From NCBI RefSeq assembly GCF_014054525.1, contig NZ_CP059564.1, positions 196,357 to 260,356 of the forward strand: a DNA stretch of 64,000 nucleotides, in the 5' to 3' direction. Of the stretch, positions 52,856-60,454 are shown in pieces; position 1 is the first letter of the stretch, and each line of letters opens with the position of its first letter. The DNA comes from Alysiella filiformis (GTDB lineage: Bacteria > Pseudomonadota > Gammaproteobacteria > Burkholderiales > Neisseriaceae). The translations under genes and the position numbers were made by a program. The notes below the pieces were generated by a model. It had not been told where the DNA came from, made no database searches, and saw only the letters and a list, made by a program, of their open reading frames with translations.

Positions 52856-53740
52856 TCACACCGTTTGCAAATGCTGCACCAAAAAATCAATGAATGCGCG
52901 TACTTTTGCGTTTAAAAACTGGCGGTTGGTGTATACGGCATAAAGGGGAATTTCAGGCAGCCTGTATTCGGGCAACACATGAATCAAACGCCCTGCCTGC
53001 AAATCATCTTGCGCCAACCACATGGGCATATAGCCCACACCCGCCCCTGCACGAATCATTTCTGCCGTCATCAAAGTGTTGTTGGCGCGCACCACCGAAG
53101 CCAGTTCAAAAACCGATTGCGCCCCATCACGCCACAGCGTCAGGTGCGACATATCGGTATAGCTGGGCAACACGCCCCAATGTTGGCGCAAATCATCGGG
53201 GGTTTCAGGCAGCCCGCGTTGCGCCACATAATCGGGAGCCGCCAGCAGCAAAAACGACACATTGCCCAAACGCCGCGCAATCAAATTTTCCGACAAGCTG
53301 TGCGACAAACGCAAAGCCAAATCTTCGCCATCGCTATTTAAATCAACGTGTTTGTTGGTCAGGGTTAATTGCAATTCAATATCGGGATATTGCTGCCTGA
53401 ATGCCGTCAGCAGCTTGGCAAAACTGTTGCATGAAAACCACACAGGCACACTCAAACGCAAAGTGCCGCTCAAAGTTTGGCTGCTGCAAGTGGCTTGATG
53501 GGCAGCCTGCGTCAAAATTTCCAAAGCCAAAGTGCATTCACGATAATAATTTTCGCCCTGTTCGGTCAATTTCAAATTGCGGTTATTGCGATAAAGCAAC
53601 TGCGTGCCAACCACCTTTTCCAAATGCGACACATGTTTGCTCGCCATTGGCACCGACACATCAAGCAATTCGGCAGCACGGGTAAAGCTGCCACTTTGCA
53701 CCACTTGGCAAAACACGCGCATACTCAATAAAGTATCCAT
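52856..53740 (-). CDS. LysR-family transcriptional regulator
   Basis: A 294-residue regulator. The N-terminal helix-turn-helix is 'MRVFCQVVQSGSFTRAAELLDVSVPMASKHVSHLEKVVGTQLLYR', followed by the linker helix and a substrate-binding domain with 'GTLRLSVPVWFSCNSFAKLL' and 'DLALRLSHSLSENLIARRLG'. The effector and targets are unknown. I start at MDTLLSM, where conservation begins. It is divergent from the roadblock-like gene and its leader, which it could regulate. Confidence 0.92.
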   Translation of the reverse strand: MDTLLSMRVFCQVVQSGSFTRAAELLDVSVPMASKHVSHLEKVVGTQLLYRNNRNLKLTEQGENYYRECTLALEILTQAAHQATCSSQTLSGTLRLSVPVWFSCNSFAKLLTAFRQQYPDIELQLTLTNKHVDLNSDGEDLALRLSHSLSENLIARRLGNVSFLLLAAPDYVAQRGLPETPDDLRQHWGVLPSYTDMSHLTLWRDGAQSVFELASVVRANNTLMTAEMIRAGAGVGYMPMWLAQDDLQAGRLIHVLPEYRLPEIPLYAVYTNRQFLNAKVRAFIDFLVQHLQTV

Positions 53741-53856
53741 TTTCAATGCCCATTTATCCAAAAAAACAATCCAGATTGTATCGCGTATTGCCGCCATTTT
53801 TGACTACACCGCATTTCACAAAAAGCAAAAATTGCACCCAAAAAAACAAAAGCACC

Positions 53857-53885
53857 TTTACGACACGACACGAAAGCCATATAAT
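53857..53885 (+). promoter_or_regulatory. Promoter of the roadblock-like gene
   Basis: A perfect -10 (TATAAT, 53880-53885) with a weak -35 (TTTACG, 53858-53863) at 16-bp spacing. Transcription from near 53892 would give a leader of about 265 nt starting at the first tandem unit. Confidence 0.5.
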
Positions 53886-53892
53886 ACAGTCA

Positions 53893-54098
53893 AGTTTCTA
53901 GGCAGCAAAACAAGCTGGATTTAAGCAAAAGTTTAAGACCAGTAAGTGGGAACCTGGTAACCGTTAGGTTGTGCATTTATTGCACATACCATGCAGTTTC
54001 TAGGCAGCAAAACAAGTCAGCCAAAAGAGCTGGTAAGTGGGAACCTGGTTATGCGCAAGGCATGTATCAGTATCTGCATACCTTAACAATACCATGTA
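53893..54098 (+). ncRNA. Tandem structured leader, two ~102-nt units
   Basis: Two direct units start at 53893 and 53995. Each has the conserved block AGTTTCTAGGCAGCAAAACA (20 nt), a variable hairpin (CTGG...CCAG in unit 1, CAGC...GCTG in unit 2), the block TAAGTGGGAACCTGGT (16 nt), a second variable hairpin, and the ending ATACCATG(C/T)A. CTAGG of the first block can pair with CCTGG of the second to close a junction. Conserved blocks around hairpins that vary in length are typical of a folded RNA such as a tandem riboswitch. I do not recognise the class; tandem small RNAs are the alternative. Confidence 0.55.
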
Positions 54099-54157
54099 TC
54101 ATACGATATTGGTTTGGTATTTTTTTAATTATCACAATCTTTTTGGAGTCATTTACT

Positions 54158-54514
54158 ATGAATTACGATAAAACCGTATCTGAAATGCTGAATGTTGACG
54201 GTGCTTTGGCTGCTGCTGTTGTGGACTATTCTAGCGGCATGTTGTTGGCTGGTGGTGGTTCTGCTGCCATTGACTTGGAAATCGCGGCTGCTGGTAACAC
54301 CGAAGTAATGCGTGCCAAAATGAAAACCATGCAAATGCTGGGTTTGAAAGACAATATTGAAGACATCTTGATTACCTTGGGCAAACAATACCACTTGTTG
54401 CGCCCCTTGTCTCGTCAAGATGGCTTGTTCTTGTATTCCGTTTTGGATCGCTCTAAATCCAACTTGGCTTTGGCTCGCCGCTCTTTGGTTGATGCTGAAA
54501 ACAACTTGAAATAA
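54158..54514 (+). CDS. Roadblock/LC7-like protein, 118 aa
   Basis: A small cytoplasmic protein with no signal or TM. 'LNVDGALAAAVVDYSSGMLLAGGG' followed by 'LEIAAAGNTEVMRAKMKTMQMLGL' and 'DILITLGKQYHLLRPL....GLFLYSVLDRSKSNLALARRSL' gives the alpha/beta order of roadblock domains, which often regulate small GTPases such as MglA. No GTPase gene is nearby. I start at the ATG preceded by TTGGAGTC; the longer frame runs into the structured leader. Codon usage suggests high expression (GGT, CGT and TTG preferred). A good terminator follows. Confidence 0.7.
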   Translation: MNYDKTVSEMLNVDGALAAAVVDYSSGMLLAGGGSAAIDLEIAAAGNTEVMRAKMKTMQMLGLKDNIEDILITLGKQYHLLRPLSRQDGLFLYSVLDRSKSNLALARRSLVDAENNLK

Positions 54515-54540
54515 GCACACTCACACACCGTAAATCAACA

Positions 54541-54575
54541 AAAAGCCCAAATTGAAAAGATTTGGGCTTTTTCTT
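54541..54575 (+). terminator. Terminator of the roadblock-like gene
   Basis: AAAAGCCCAAAT (54541-54552) pairs with ATTTGGGCTTTT (54560-54571), seven-base loop, T-rich tail. Confidence 0.85.
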
Positions 54576-54683
54576 TTCATTTGAACGCCCCCATTTCAGG
54601 CTGCCCTAATTTTCGGCTAATTTTGCGGATGTATCATGCGCACATCAAAAATTCTTTTTCATTCACACACAAGGAAATACACC

Positions 54684-55004
54684 ATGTTGAACAAAAAAAC
54701 TTTTGCCATTTTATTTGCCGCCGCCAGCATGAGCATCGCCGCCCCCACTTTTGCCGATGATTGGCATGATGACGATGAAATCCACTTCTCACAAAATCAA
54801 CACAACTACATCAGCCACGAACAAGCGGCACAAGCCGCTCGCGCCAAAATCGGTGCTGGCGCACACGTTACCGATGTGGAATTTGAAAAAAAATACCACG
54901 GCGCATTTTTTGATGTGGAAGTGATTGACGCGAAAGGTCGTGAATTTGATGTGCGCGTTGATGCGAAAACGGGCAAAGTGATTTACGCCAAACGCGATTA
55001 TTGA
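54684..55004 (+). CDS. Periplasmic PepSY-domain protein
   Basis: A 106-residue protein with a signal peptide (cleaved after APTFA) and one PepSY domain: 'ISHEQAAQAARAKIGAGAHVTDVEFEKKYHGAFFDVEVIDAKGREFDVRVDAKTGKVI' is the full pattern. PepSY proteins are thought to inhibit proteases or bind ligands in the envelope. Between the signal and the domain is a His/Asp-rich stretch (DDWHDDDEIHFSQNQHN) that may bind metal. AAGGAAAT ribosome site. Confidence 0.88.
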   Translation: MLNKKTFAILFAAASMSIAAPTFADDWHDDDEIHFSQNQHNYISHEQAAQAARAKIGAGAHVTDVEFEKKYHGAFFDVEVIDAKGREFDVRVDAKTGKVIYAKRDY

Positions 55005-55089
55005 TGGGGTCGTTTACAACGTTCATAAAACGTGATTCAGGCAGCCTGAAATGGGATTTTGACCGTTTCAGGCTGCCTGAAATTTCATT

Positions 55090-55884
55090 TTAACTCAACA
55101 ACAGCGCGTCATCGGTTACTTTCTCGCCGCGCGTTTTTTCAAACATATCCAGCAAATCGCGTACGCCCATATTGGCACGTTGGCTGCCTGAAACGTCCAG
55201 CACCACCTGCCCTTGGTGCAACATCACGGTGCGGTGTCCGTGTTCCAAAGCCTGTTGCATGGAATGCGTTACCATCATGGCGGTGAGTTTGTTTTCGTTG
55301 ATGATTTGGTCGGTCAGTTCCAGCACAAAGGCGGCGGTTTTGGGGTCAAGCGCGGCGGTGTGTTCGTCCAGCAACAGGATTTTGCTGGGCTGCAAACTTG
55401 CCATCAGCAAGCTCACGGCTTGGCGTTGTCCGCCCGAAAGCAAGCCGATTCGGTCGCTCAAACGGTTTTCCAAACCCAGTTTCAACAGCGACAGTTTTTC
55501 GCGGAAAAATTCGCGGTTGGCTTTGTTTAAAGCCCCTTTCAGGCTGCGTGTTTGACCGCGTTTGAACGCCAAAGCCATGTTTTCTTCTATGCTCAAATTG
55601 GCGCAAGTGCCTGCCATGGGGTCTTGAAACACCCGTGCCACCAAACCTGCACGTTGATGTGCAGGCAATCGGGTAACATCGGTGCCGTCAATGCGTATGC
55701 TGCCTGAATCCACCAAAATATCGCCACTAATCGCGTTCAAAAAAGTGGATTTGCCTGCGCCATTGCTGCCAATCACGGTAACAAATTCGCCGTCTTTGAT
55801 GTGCAAACTCATGCCACGCAAGGCGGGATTTTCAATCGGCGTGCCAGCGTTAAACGTGAGTTTGAGGTTGTCTGCTTTCATCAT
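55090..55884 (-). CDS. ABC transporter ATPase (TrpXYZ-type)
   Basis: A 264-residue ATPase. Walker A 'IGSNGAGKSTFLNAISGD' is near 39, the Q-loop 'ARVFQDPMAGTC' near 84, signature 'LSGGQRQAVSLLMA' near 150 and Walker B 'ILLLDEHTAALDP' near 170. It partners the permease whose gene ends six bases upstream of its ATG and the binding protein farther upstream. The set resembles TrpXYZ importers, but the substrate is not certain. AAGGAGAT ribosome site defines the start. Confidence 0.88.
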   Translation of the reverse strand: MMKADNLKLTFNAGTPIENPALRGMSLHIKDGEFVTVIGSNGAGKSTFLNAISGDILVDSGSIRIDGTDVTRLPAHQRAGLVARVFQDPMAGTCANLSIEENMALAFKRGQTRSLKGALNKANREFFREKLSLLKLGLENRLSDRIGLLSGGQRQAVSLLMASLQPSKILLLDEHTAALDPKTAAFVLELTDQIINENKLTAMMVTHSMQQALEHGHRTVMLHQGQVVLDVSGSQRANMGVRDLLDMFEKTRGEKVTDDALLLS

Positions 55885-55889
55885 GGCGT

Positions 55890-56783
55890 TTATCTCCTTG
55901 TTTTTAATTTGGCTTTGATTTGGGGCAGCAACATCACGCCCACCACCAACACCGAAGTAATCAGATTCAAATCTTGCGTTTTCAAGCCCCAAGACGATAA
56001 AGTCTCGCTGCCCATCGCCACCATGATAAACAGGCGATACACCACCGAACCGATGATGACCGACAAGGTAATCACCCACATCTTTTTACTGGGCAACAGG
56101 GCTTCGCCCAAAATCACGGCAGCCAAGCCAAACACAATCGTGCCAAGACCTGCACTCACATCAGCCCCACCCACCAGTTGCGCGAACAATGCGCCAGCCA
56201 AAGCAATCAAGCCATTGGACAATGCCATGCCCAGCATAATCATAAAATGGGTGGAAATGCCTTGTGCGCGCGCCATGCGTGGATTTGCGCCTGTGGCACG
56301 CATTGCCAAACCCGTTTCGGTGCTGAAAAACCAGTTGAGCGCAAATTTAATCAACAGGGTTAAAACCAGTAAAATCAAAGTGTTTTGCCAAATGCCTGCG
56401 CCCAAAATCGGCTTAAACAAATCAAACACGGTGTCGGTGCCAAGCAGGGGAACGTTGGGCGCACCACCCACGCGCAAATTGACGGAATAGAGCGCGGTCA
56501 TCACGATAATCCCCGATAAAAGCTGCAAAATGCCCAATTTAACGTGCAAAAAGGCGGTGAGCAACCCTGCCAACGCGCCTGCGGCAAAACCCACGCAAAT
56601 TGCCAAAATGGGGTTCACGCCCAGCGTCATGCACACCGCACAGGCAAACGCCCCCAAGGGGAAACTGCCGTCTGCGGTTAAGTCGGGGAAATCCAAAATG
56701 CGAAACGAGAGCAACACGCCCAATGCCACGAGCGCGAAAACCAATCCTGTTTCAAATGTGCCAAAAAGTGCCAATAAGGACAT
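55890..56783 (-). CDS. ABC transporter permease (TrpXYZ-type)
   Basis: A 297-residue integral membrane protein with about eight TMs. 'GVLLSFRILDFPDLTADGSFPLGAF' and 'LLSGIIVMTALYSVNLRVGGAPNVPLLG' are typical of this LivH-like permease group; 'GLAMRATGANPRMARAQGIS' is the ATPase-contact loop. Its gene is followed directly by the ATPase. The substrate-binding gene lies 1.3 kb upstream beyond an FkbM gene and a repeat. Confidence 0.87.
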   Translation of the reverse strand: MSLLALFGTFETGLVFALVALGVLLSFRILDFPDLTADGSFPLGAFACAVCMTLGVNPILAICVGFAAGALAGLLTAFLHVKLGILQLLSGIIVMTALYSVNLRVGGAPNVPLLGTDTVFDLFKPILGAGIWQNTLILLVLTLLIKFALNWFFSTETGLAMRATGANPRMARAQGISTHFMIMLGMALSNGLIALAGALFAQLVGGADVSAGLGTIVFGLAAVILGEALLPSKKMWVITLSVIIGSVVYRLFIMVAMGSETLSSWGLKTQDLNLITSVLVVGVMLLPQIKAKLKTRR

Positions 56784-56885
56784 GGTGTTTCCTTAAATTT
56801 CAAAAATTTTTAAGTTTAAATAATGGGGGCAAATGCGGTTTCAGGCTGCCTGAAAGAATGGGACAAACAATGTTTGAATTACCTG

Positions 56886-57013
56886 AAACCTGTTCCCTCC
56901 CCTGCTTGCAGGGGAGGGTTAGGGTGGGGGAAAATTTTTGAAATTCAATTTCACATAAATCTTCATTTTCAACCCCCACCCCAACCCTCCCCCTTTCAAG
57001 GGGGAGGGAGCAG
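56886..57013. repeat. CCCTCCCC inverted repeat
   Basis: CCTGTTCCCTCCCC...GGGGAGGGTTAGGGTGGGGG faces CCCCCACCCCAACCCTCCCCC...GGGGGAGGGAGCAG. Together with the hairpin at 57061-57099 it fills the spacer between FkbM and the permease gene. Confidence 0.65.
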
Positions 57014-57060
57014 ATGACTGGCAATATTATCATCATTATCGTGTAGTTTGTTTCAACACA

Positions 57061-57099
57061 CAGGGCAACACATCAAGCATCGCCCTATGTGTTGCCCTG
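57061..57099. other. Orphan 13-bp stem-loop and truncated reading frame
   Basis: CAGGGCAACACAT (57061-57073) pairs with ATGTGTTGCCCTG (57087-57099) with a 13-base loop and no T-run. Downstream, an AAGGAAATAAG ribosome site precedes an ATG at 57184 with 27 codons (MKCHRPRCSGCLN...) that run into a DUS and then the antisense of the FkbM gene. It may be the leftover leader and start of a lost gene. Confidence 0.35.
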
Positions 57100-57221
57100 A
57101 TTTGGACGAGATGATGCCCCGACCAAATAAAAACCCAATTCTACCGCCATCAATAGTGGGGTTTCAACCGAAAAGGAAATAAGATGAAATGTCATCGTCC
57201 CCGTTGTTCAGGCTGCCTGAA

Positions 57222-58031
57222 TTATGTTTTTTGGGTGTTGATGTGTTGCAAAGCTGGGTCATCTTGATGAATTGCCAACAAATTGATTTCAAAATGAAAG
57301 AAGTGATAACCCAATTCACTCAATGCGTCCATAATTGGCTGTGGGTTGGATTTCAAAATTTCAATTTGCAAAATGGGTTTGTGTTGCTCAATGCTTGCCC
57401 ATGCGCCTTGCAACACGTCCATTTCCATGCCTTCTACATCAATTTTCATCAAATCCAAACGCGGCAAATTCAACGAATCCAAAGCCATCAAGGGTACGGC
57501 AACCGTGTTGTTGTAATCAATGTTTTGCCCAATAAATTCGGTGTTTTCACGCGCTTGCAATTCCAAGCTGCCAAACGATGATGGGCGCGTGTAATCAACA
57601 ACAGGAATGTTTAAATATGCTTGATTGGATTGTGGATTGCCAACAGCAGCATACATGGCGCGTACATTAAAACAGTTGTTCAACGCCACATTGCCAGCCA
57701 GCGCGTAATAAAGGCGTTCTTGCGCTTCAAAGGCGATGACTTTGCCCCAATGCGTCATTTCAATGCCCCACGCAATGCTGTGTGCGCCAATGTTTGCGCC
57801 ACAATCCAAAGCCACCACGCCATCGCCAAAATATTGGCGGCGCAAATGCAGCAGTTGTATGATGTTATTCACTTCTTGGGGGTCAAATGCAGCCGTGTTC
57901 AAAAATTGATAGCCCACGCCATAGCTTACACCATTGGCAAAGGTATTGAAATCTTTATGATTTACTATCATGCTGCCTGTGGCGGTGGCTGCCAAAACAA
58001 AGGGCAAAGGTCGGGAAATGTGTCTGCTCAT
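57222..58031 (-). CDS. FkbM-family methyltransferase
   Basis: A 269-residue SAM-dependent methyltransferase. 'VVALDCGANIGAHSIAWG' is the SAM motif I, 'VIAFEAQERLYYALAGNVALNN' motif II, and 'LMKIDVEGMEMDVLQGA' with 'ILQIEIL' later are classic FkbM. Substrates in this family are often sugars or polyketides. It lies between the binding-protein gene and the permease gene of an ABC importer and interrupts that operon. The start MSRHISRP is chosen because the upstream part is DUS sequence. Confidence 0.88.
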   Translation of the reverse strand: MSRHISRPLPFVLAATATGSMIVNHKDFNTFANGVSYGVGYQFLNTAAFDPQEVNNIIQLLHLRRQYFGDGVVALDCGANIGAHSIAWGIEMTHWGKVIAFEAQERLYYALAGNVALNNCFNVRAMYAAVGNPQSNQAYLNIPVVDYTRPSSFGSLELQARENTEFIGQNIDYNNTVAVPLMALDSLNLPRLDLMKIDVEGMEMDVLQGAWASIEQHKPILQIEILKSNPQPIMDALSELGYHFFHFEINLLAIHQDDPALQHINTQKT

Positions 58032-58119
58032 CAGAAAAAATACCAAATAAATTGTGGATTGGGTTTTCAAGCAGCTTTTCATTGCCCTACAAAACTTTGA
58101 AAAGCTGCCTGAACAGGCT

Positions 58120-59157
58120 TTATTCTATCACTTTGGTGGCAGCTTGTTTGATTTCATCTGAAAAAGCAATACCTTGTTCTTGTGCGTGTTTGGGGCTGAT
58201 GAGCAGGTCAAATTTGCTCATTTTGTGCGATGGAATCGCGCCAGCCGCCTCGCCTTTCAAAATACGCGCGGTGATTTTGCCTGTTTCCGTGCCGATGTCG
58301 GTGTAGTTCACGCCCAAAGCCGCCACTGCACCGCGTGGCACCGAACCCGAATCCGATGCTAACACGGGAATTTTCATTTCAGTCGCCGCTTTATACATGG
58401 ACGGGAAAGATGAAACCACATTGTTGTCCAAAGACGTGTAAATCAACTGTGCTTTACCGTTCAGGCTGCGTGCCGCGCTCAAAACATCGGTGGTGCGTTG
58501 TGCTGGCACGGCTGCCAATTCCATATTGTGTTTGGCAAGTTCGGTTTTCAGTTGGTCAAGCACGATGGTGGAATTGACTTCGCTGGGACTGTAAACATAA
58601 CCCACTGTTTTTAAAGTGGGAACAAGTTTTTTCATCAAATCAATTTGCGGTTCAAGCGGTAATTGGTCAGACACGCCCGTTACGTTTGTGCCAGACGCTT
58701 CCCACGATGACACCAATTTTGCCGCCACAGGGTCGGTTACGGCAGCGTAAACAAGGGGAATGTCTTTGCTGGCAGCCGCCATGGCTTGTGCGCTGGGCGT
58801 GCCAATGGCAATGACCGCATCAGGCTTGTCGCCAGCAAATTTTTTGGCGATTTGTGCGGCGGTGGAAGGGTTGCCTTGTGCCGATTGAAAATCCACGGTC
58901 AAATTTTTGCCTTCTTCAAAGCCTTCGGCTTTCAGTTGCGCCAACACGCCTTGACGCACTTCGTCCAAAGCGGGGTGCTCCACAATCGCGGTGATGGCAA
59001 GACGTTTGTTGCCCACATCGGCAGCAGGTGCGCTGGATTGCGCTGCGGCAGGCGTGGACGCGGCTTTTTCGGGGGCAGATGAATTTTGTTGTTGTCCACC
59101 GCAAGCGGCTAACACGGTGGCAGCAATGGCACTGAAAATGAATTGGCGTTTGTTCAT
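58120..59157 (-). CDS. ABC transporter substrate-binding lipoprotein (TrpX-type)
   Basis: A 345-residue lipoprotein (lipobox LAAC, Cys19) of the ABC_sub_bind family. 'LAITAIVEHPALDEVRQGVLAQLKAEGF', 'SAQGNPSTAAQIAKKFAGDKPDAVIAIGTPSAQAM', 'PLVYAAVTDPVAAKLV' and 'VGYVYSPSEVNS' are typical. Relatives bind aromatic amino acids such as tryptophan. It belongs with the permease and ATPase at 55.1-56.8 kb, though an FkbM gene now separates them. Confidence 0.88.
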   Translation of the reverse strand: MNKRQFIFSAIAATVLAACGGQQQNSSAPEKAASTPAAAQSSAPAADVGNKRLAITAIVEHPALDEVRQGVLAQLKAEGFEEGKNLTVDFQSAQGNPSTAAQIAKKFAGDKPDAVIAIGTPSAQAMAAASKDIPLVYAAVTDPVAAKLVSSWEASGTNVTGVSDQLPLEPQIDLMKKLVPTLKTVGYVYSPSEVNSTIVLDQLKTELAKHNMELAAVPAQRTTDVLSAARSLNGKAQLIYTSLDNNVVSSFPSMYKAATEMKIPVLASDSGSVPRGAVAALGVNYTDIGTETGKITARILKGEAAGAIPSHKMSKFDLLISPKHAQEQGIAFSDEIKQAATKVIE

Positions 59158-59470
59158 GATGATGATTTTCCTGATTTCAGGCTGCCTGAATGGGGTCTTT
59201 GGGGCAGCAAAATGATGTTTAACAAAAAATGGGCAAATCATAACGGAAAAAAGCAGCGCGTGGCACACCACACCAAAGGCATTTTGTGGCACATTATGAT
59301 GAAATTTGTTTTTCACTTAAAATAAAATATTTTAAAAATGATTTTTATTGCAATAAAAATTCATCAATTCAATTCACACAAGCAATAAGCATTCTTTTTA
59401 AAACAAGGTGTTATTTTGGCGCAAATGGGCGTATAGTTGCACCATTTTTCACATTTTTAAGGAAAAGCAA
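59158..59470. other. Gene-free divergent spacer
   Basis: About 310 bases between the divergent binding-protein and metal-chaperone genes. It has one DUS near 59175 and an AT-rich segment at 59315-59400 that probably holds both promoters. No repeat or operator could be assigned. Confidence 0.4.
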
Positions 59471-59683
59471 ATGCAAAACATTCATCTGAAAATTGACGGC
59501 ATGACCTGCGGCGGTTGCGCCAACAGCGTCAATCGCGTGTTGCGCGAAATCAATGGCGTGGGCGATGTGCAAGTGGATTGGCAAAACGGCACGGCAACGG
59601 TGCAATTTGACGCGGCACAAACCGATGTGGCGGCATTGGTGGACGCGGTGGAAAATGCGGGGTTTAATGTTCAGGCAGCCTGA
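59471..59683 (+). CDS. Heavy-metal-associated domain protein (CopZ-like)
   Basis: A 70-residue single HMA domain. The metal site MTCGGC places Cys13 and Cys16 in the same positions as in the N-terminal HMA domain of the copper ATPase 0.8 kb downstream. It would carry Cu(I) in the cytoplasm and hand it to that ATPase. The final residues (VQAA) are DUS-encoded. AAGGAAAAGC ribosome site. A toxin-antitoxin pair now lies between it and copA. Confidence 0.88.
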   Translation: MQNIHLKIDGMTCGGCANSVNRVLREINGVGDVQVDWQNGTATVQFDAAQTDVAALVDAVENAGFNVQAA

Positions 59684-59754
59684 ATTTGCGCCAATTCATT
59701 TTTAATCATATAATTAAAAATATCTTAAATAGGTCTTTAAAAAGGTCTTGTATT

Positions 59755-60030
59755 ATGCTTAACCAAGTACTCAGCCGTTATGTTGCCAGTATCAGCGATT
59801 TGAAAAAAAATCCCATGGAAACAGTAGGAAATGGGCATGGCGAAGTGGTGGCGATTTTAAACCGCAATACACCTGCCTTTTACTGCGTCCCTGCCGAACT
59901 CTATGAAAAAATGATGGATTTGATTGACGACCAAGCATTGTTGAAAATCGCAGCCGAACGGGAAAATGAACCCACCGTGAAAGTAACCCTAGATGACTTA
60001 CGAACTCGAATTCAACGAAAAAGCCCTTGA
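59755..60030 (+). CDS. Antitoxin, StbD/RelB type
   Basis: A 91-residue protein matching StbD antitoxins: 'VLSRYVASISDLKKNPMETV' and 'VVAILNRNTPAFYCVPAELYEKMMDLIDD' then 'EPTVKVTLDDLR'. The N-terminus is the DNA-binding, Phd/YefM-like part and the C-terminus covers the toxin. It overlaps the toxin gene by 38 bases. The pair normally represses its own promoter. Confidence 0.88.
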   Translation: MLNQVLSRYVASISDLKKNPMETVGNGHGEVVAILNRNTPAFYCVPAELYEKMMDLIDDQALLKIAAERENEPTVKVTLDDLRTRIQRKSP

Positions 60031-60262
60031 AGAATTTGACAAACTCAGCCCCGACATTGCCCATCAGTTCGTGAAAAAACTGGAAAAAATCCTTGAAAAT
60101 CCGCGTATTCCCAAAAACAAATTGCGTGGCGCAAACGATTTGTACAAAATCAAATTGCGAAAATCGGGATTCCGTTTGCTTTACCAAGTGATTGACGACC
60201 GTTTGGTGGTTTTGGTCATCAAAATTGGGCGGCGTGATACCGTTTACAACAGTTTGAATTAG
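59993..60262 (+). CDS. Toxin, RelE/StbE type
   Basis: An 89-residue RelE-superfamily mRNA interferase: 'YELEFNEKALEEFDKLSPDIAHQFVKKLEKILENPR' helical hairpin, 'LYKIKLRKSGFRLLYQV' and 'LVVLVIKIGRRD'. Basic residues in the last blocks (Lys, Arg) are those used for mRNA cleavage in RelE. It stands between the metal chaperone and the copper ATPase, so the pair was probably inserted there. A MITE-like element starts at its stop codon. Confidence 0.88.
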   Translation: MTYELEFNEKALEEFDKLSPDIAHQFVKKLEKILENPRIPKNKLRGANDLYKIKLRKSGFRLLYQVIDDRLVVLVIKIGRRDTVYNSLN

Positions 60263-60390
60263 AACCTGTATTCATAAGATTAATGGCTTGATTTTATGGT
60301 CAATTCTTGCGAATACAAGGCGGCTTTTCATGCCAATATTGAACATATTGACGTGAAAAGCAAGCTATTGAGATTGTGAATACAGATTCT
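60261..60390. mobile_element. Small MITE-like element with AGAACCTGTATTC ends
   Basis: A 130-bp segment with inverted ends AGAACCTGTATTC / GAATACAGATTCT (one mismatch) and an internal 'GCGAATACAAGGCGG' shared with the 92-bp copy at 43886. It begins at the last bases of the toxin gene. Confidence 0.6.
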
Positions 60391-60454
60391 TCAACAAAGG
60401 CTGCCTGAACAATCCTTTTCAGGCAGCCTGAAATCATTTTTAGGAAACCAACCC

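Noticed and set aside
53969-54157. Upstream extension of the roadblock-like protein by 63 codons
   Set aside because: The extension runs through the second structured leader unit, while the downstream ATG has a ribosome site and starts the folded domain.
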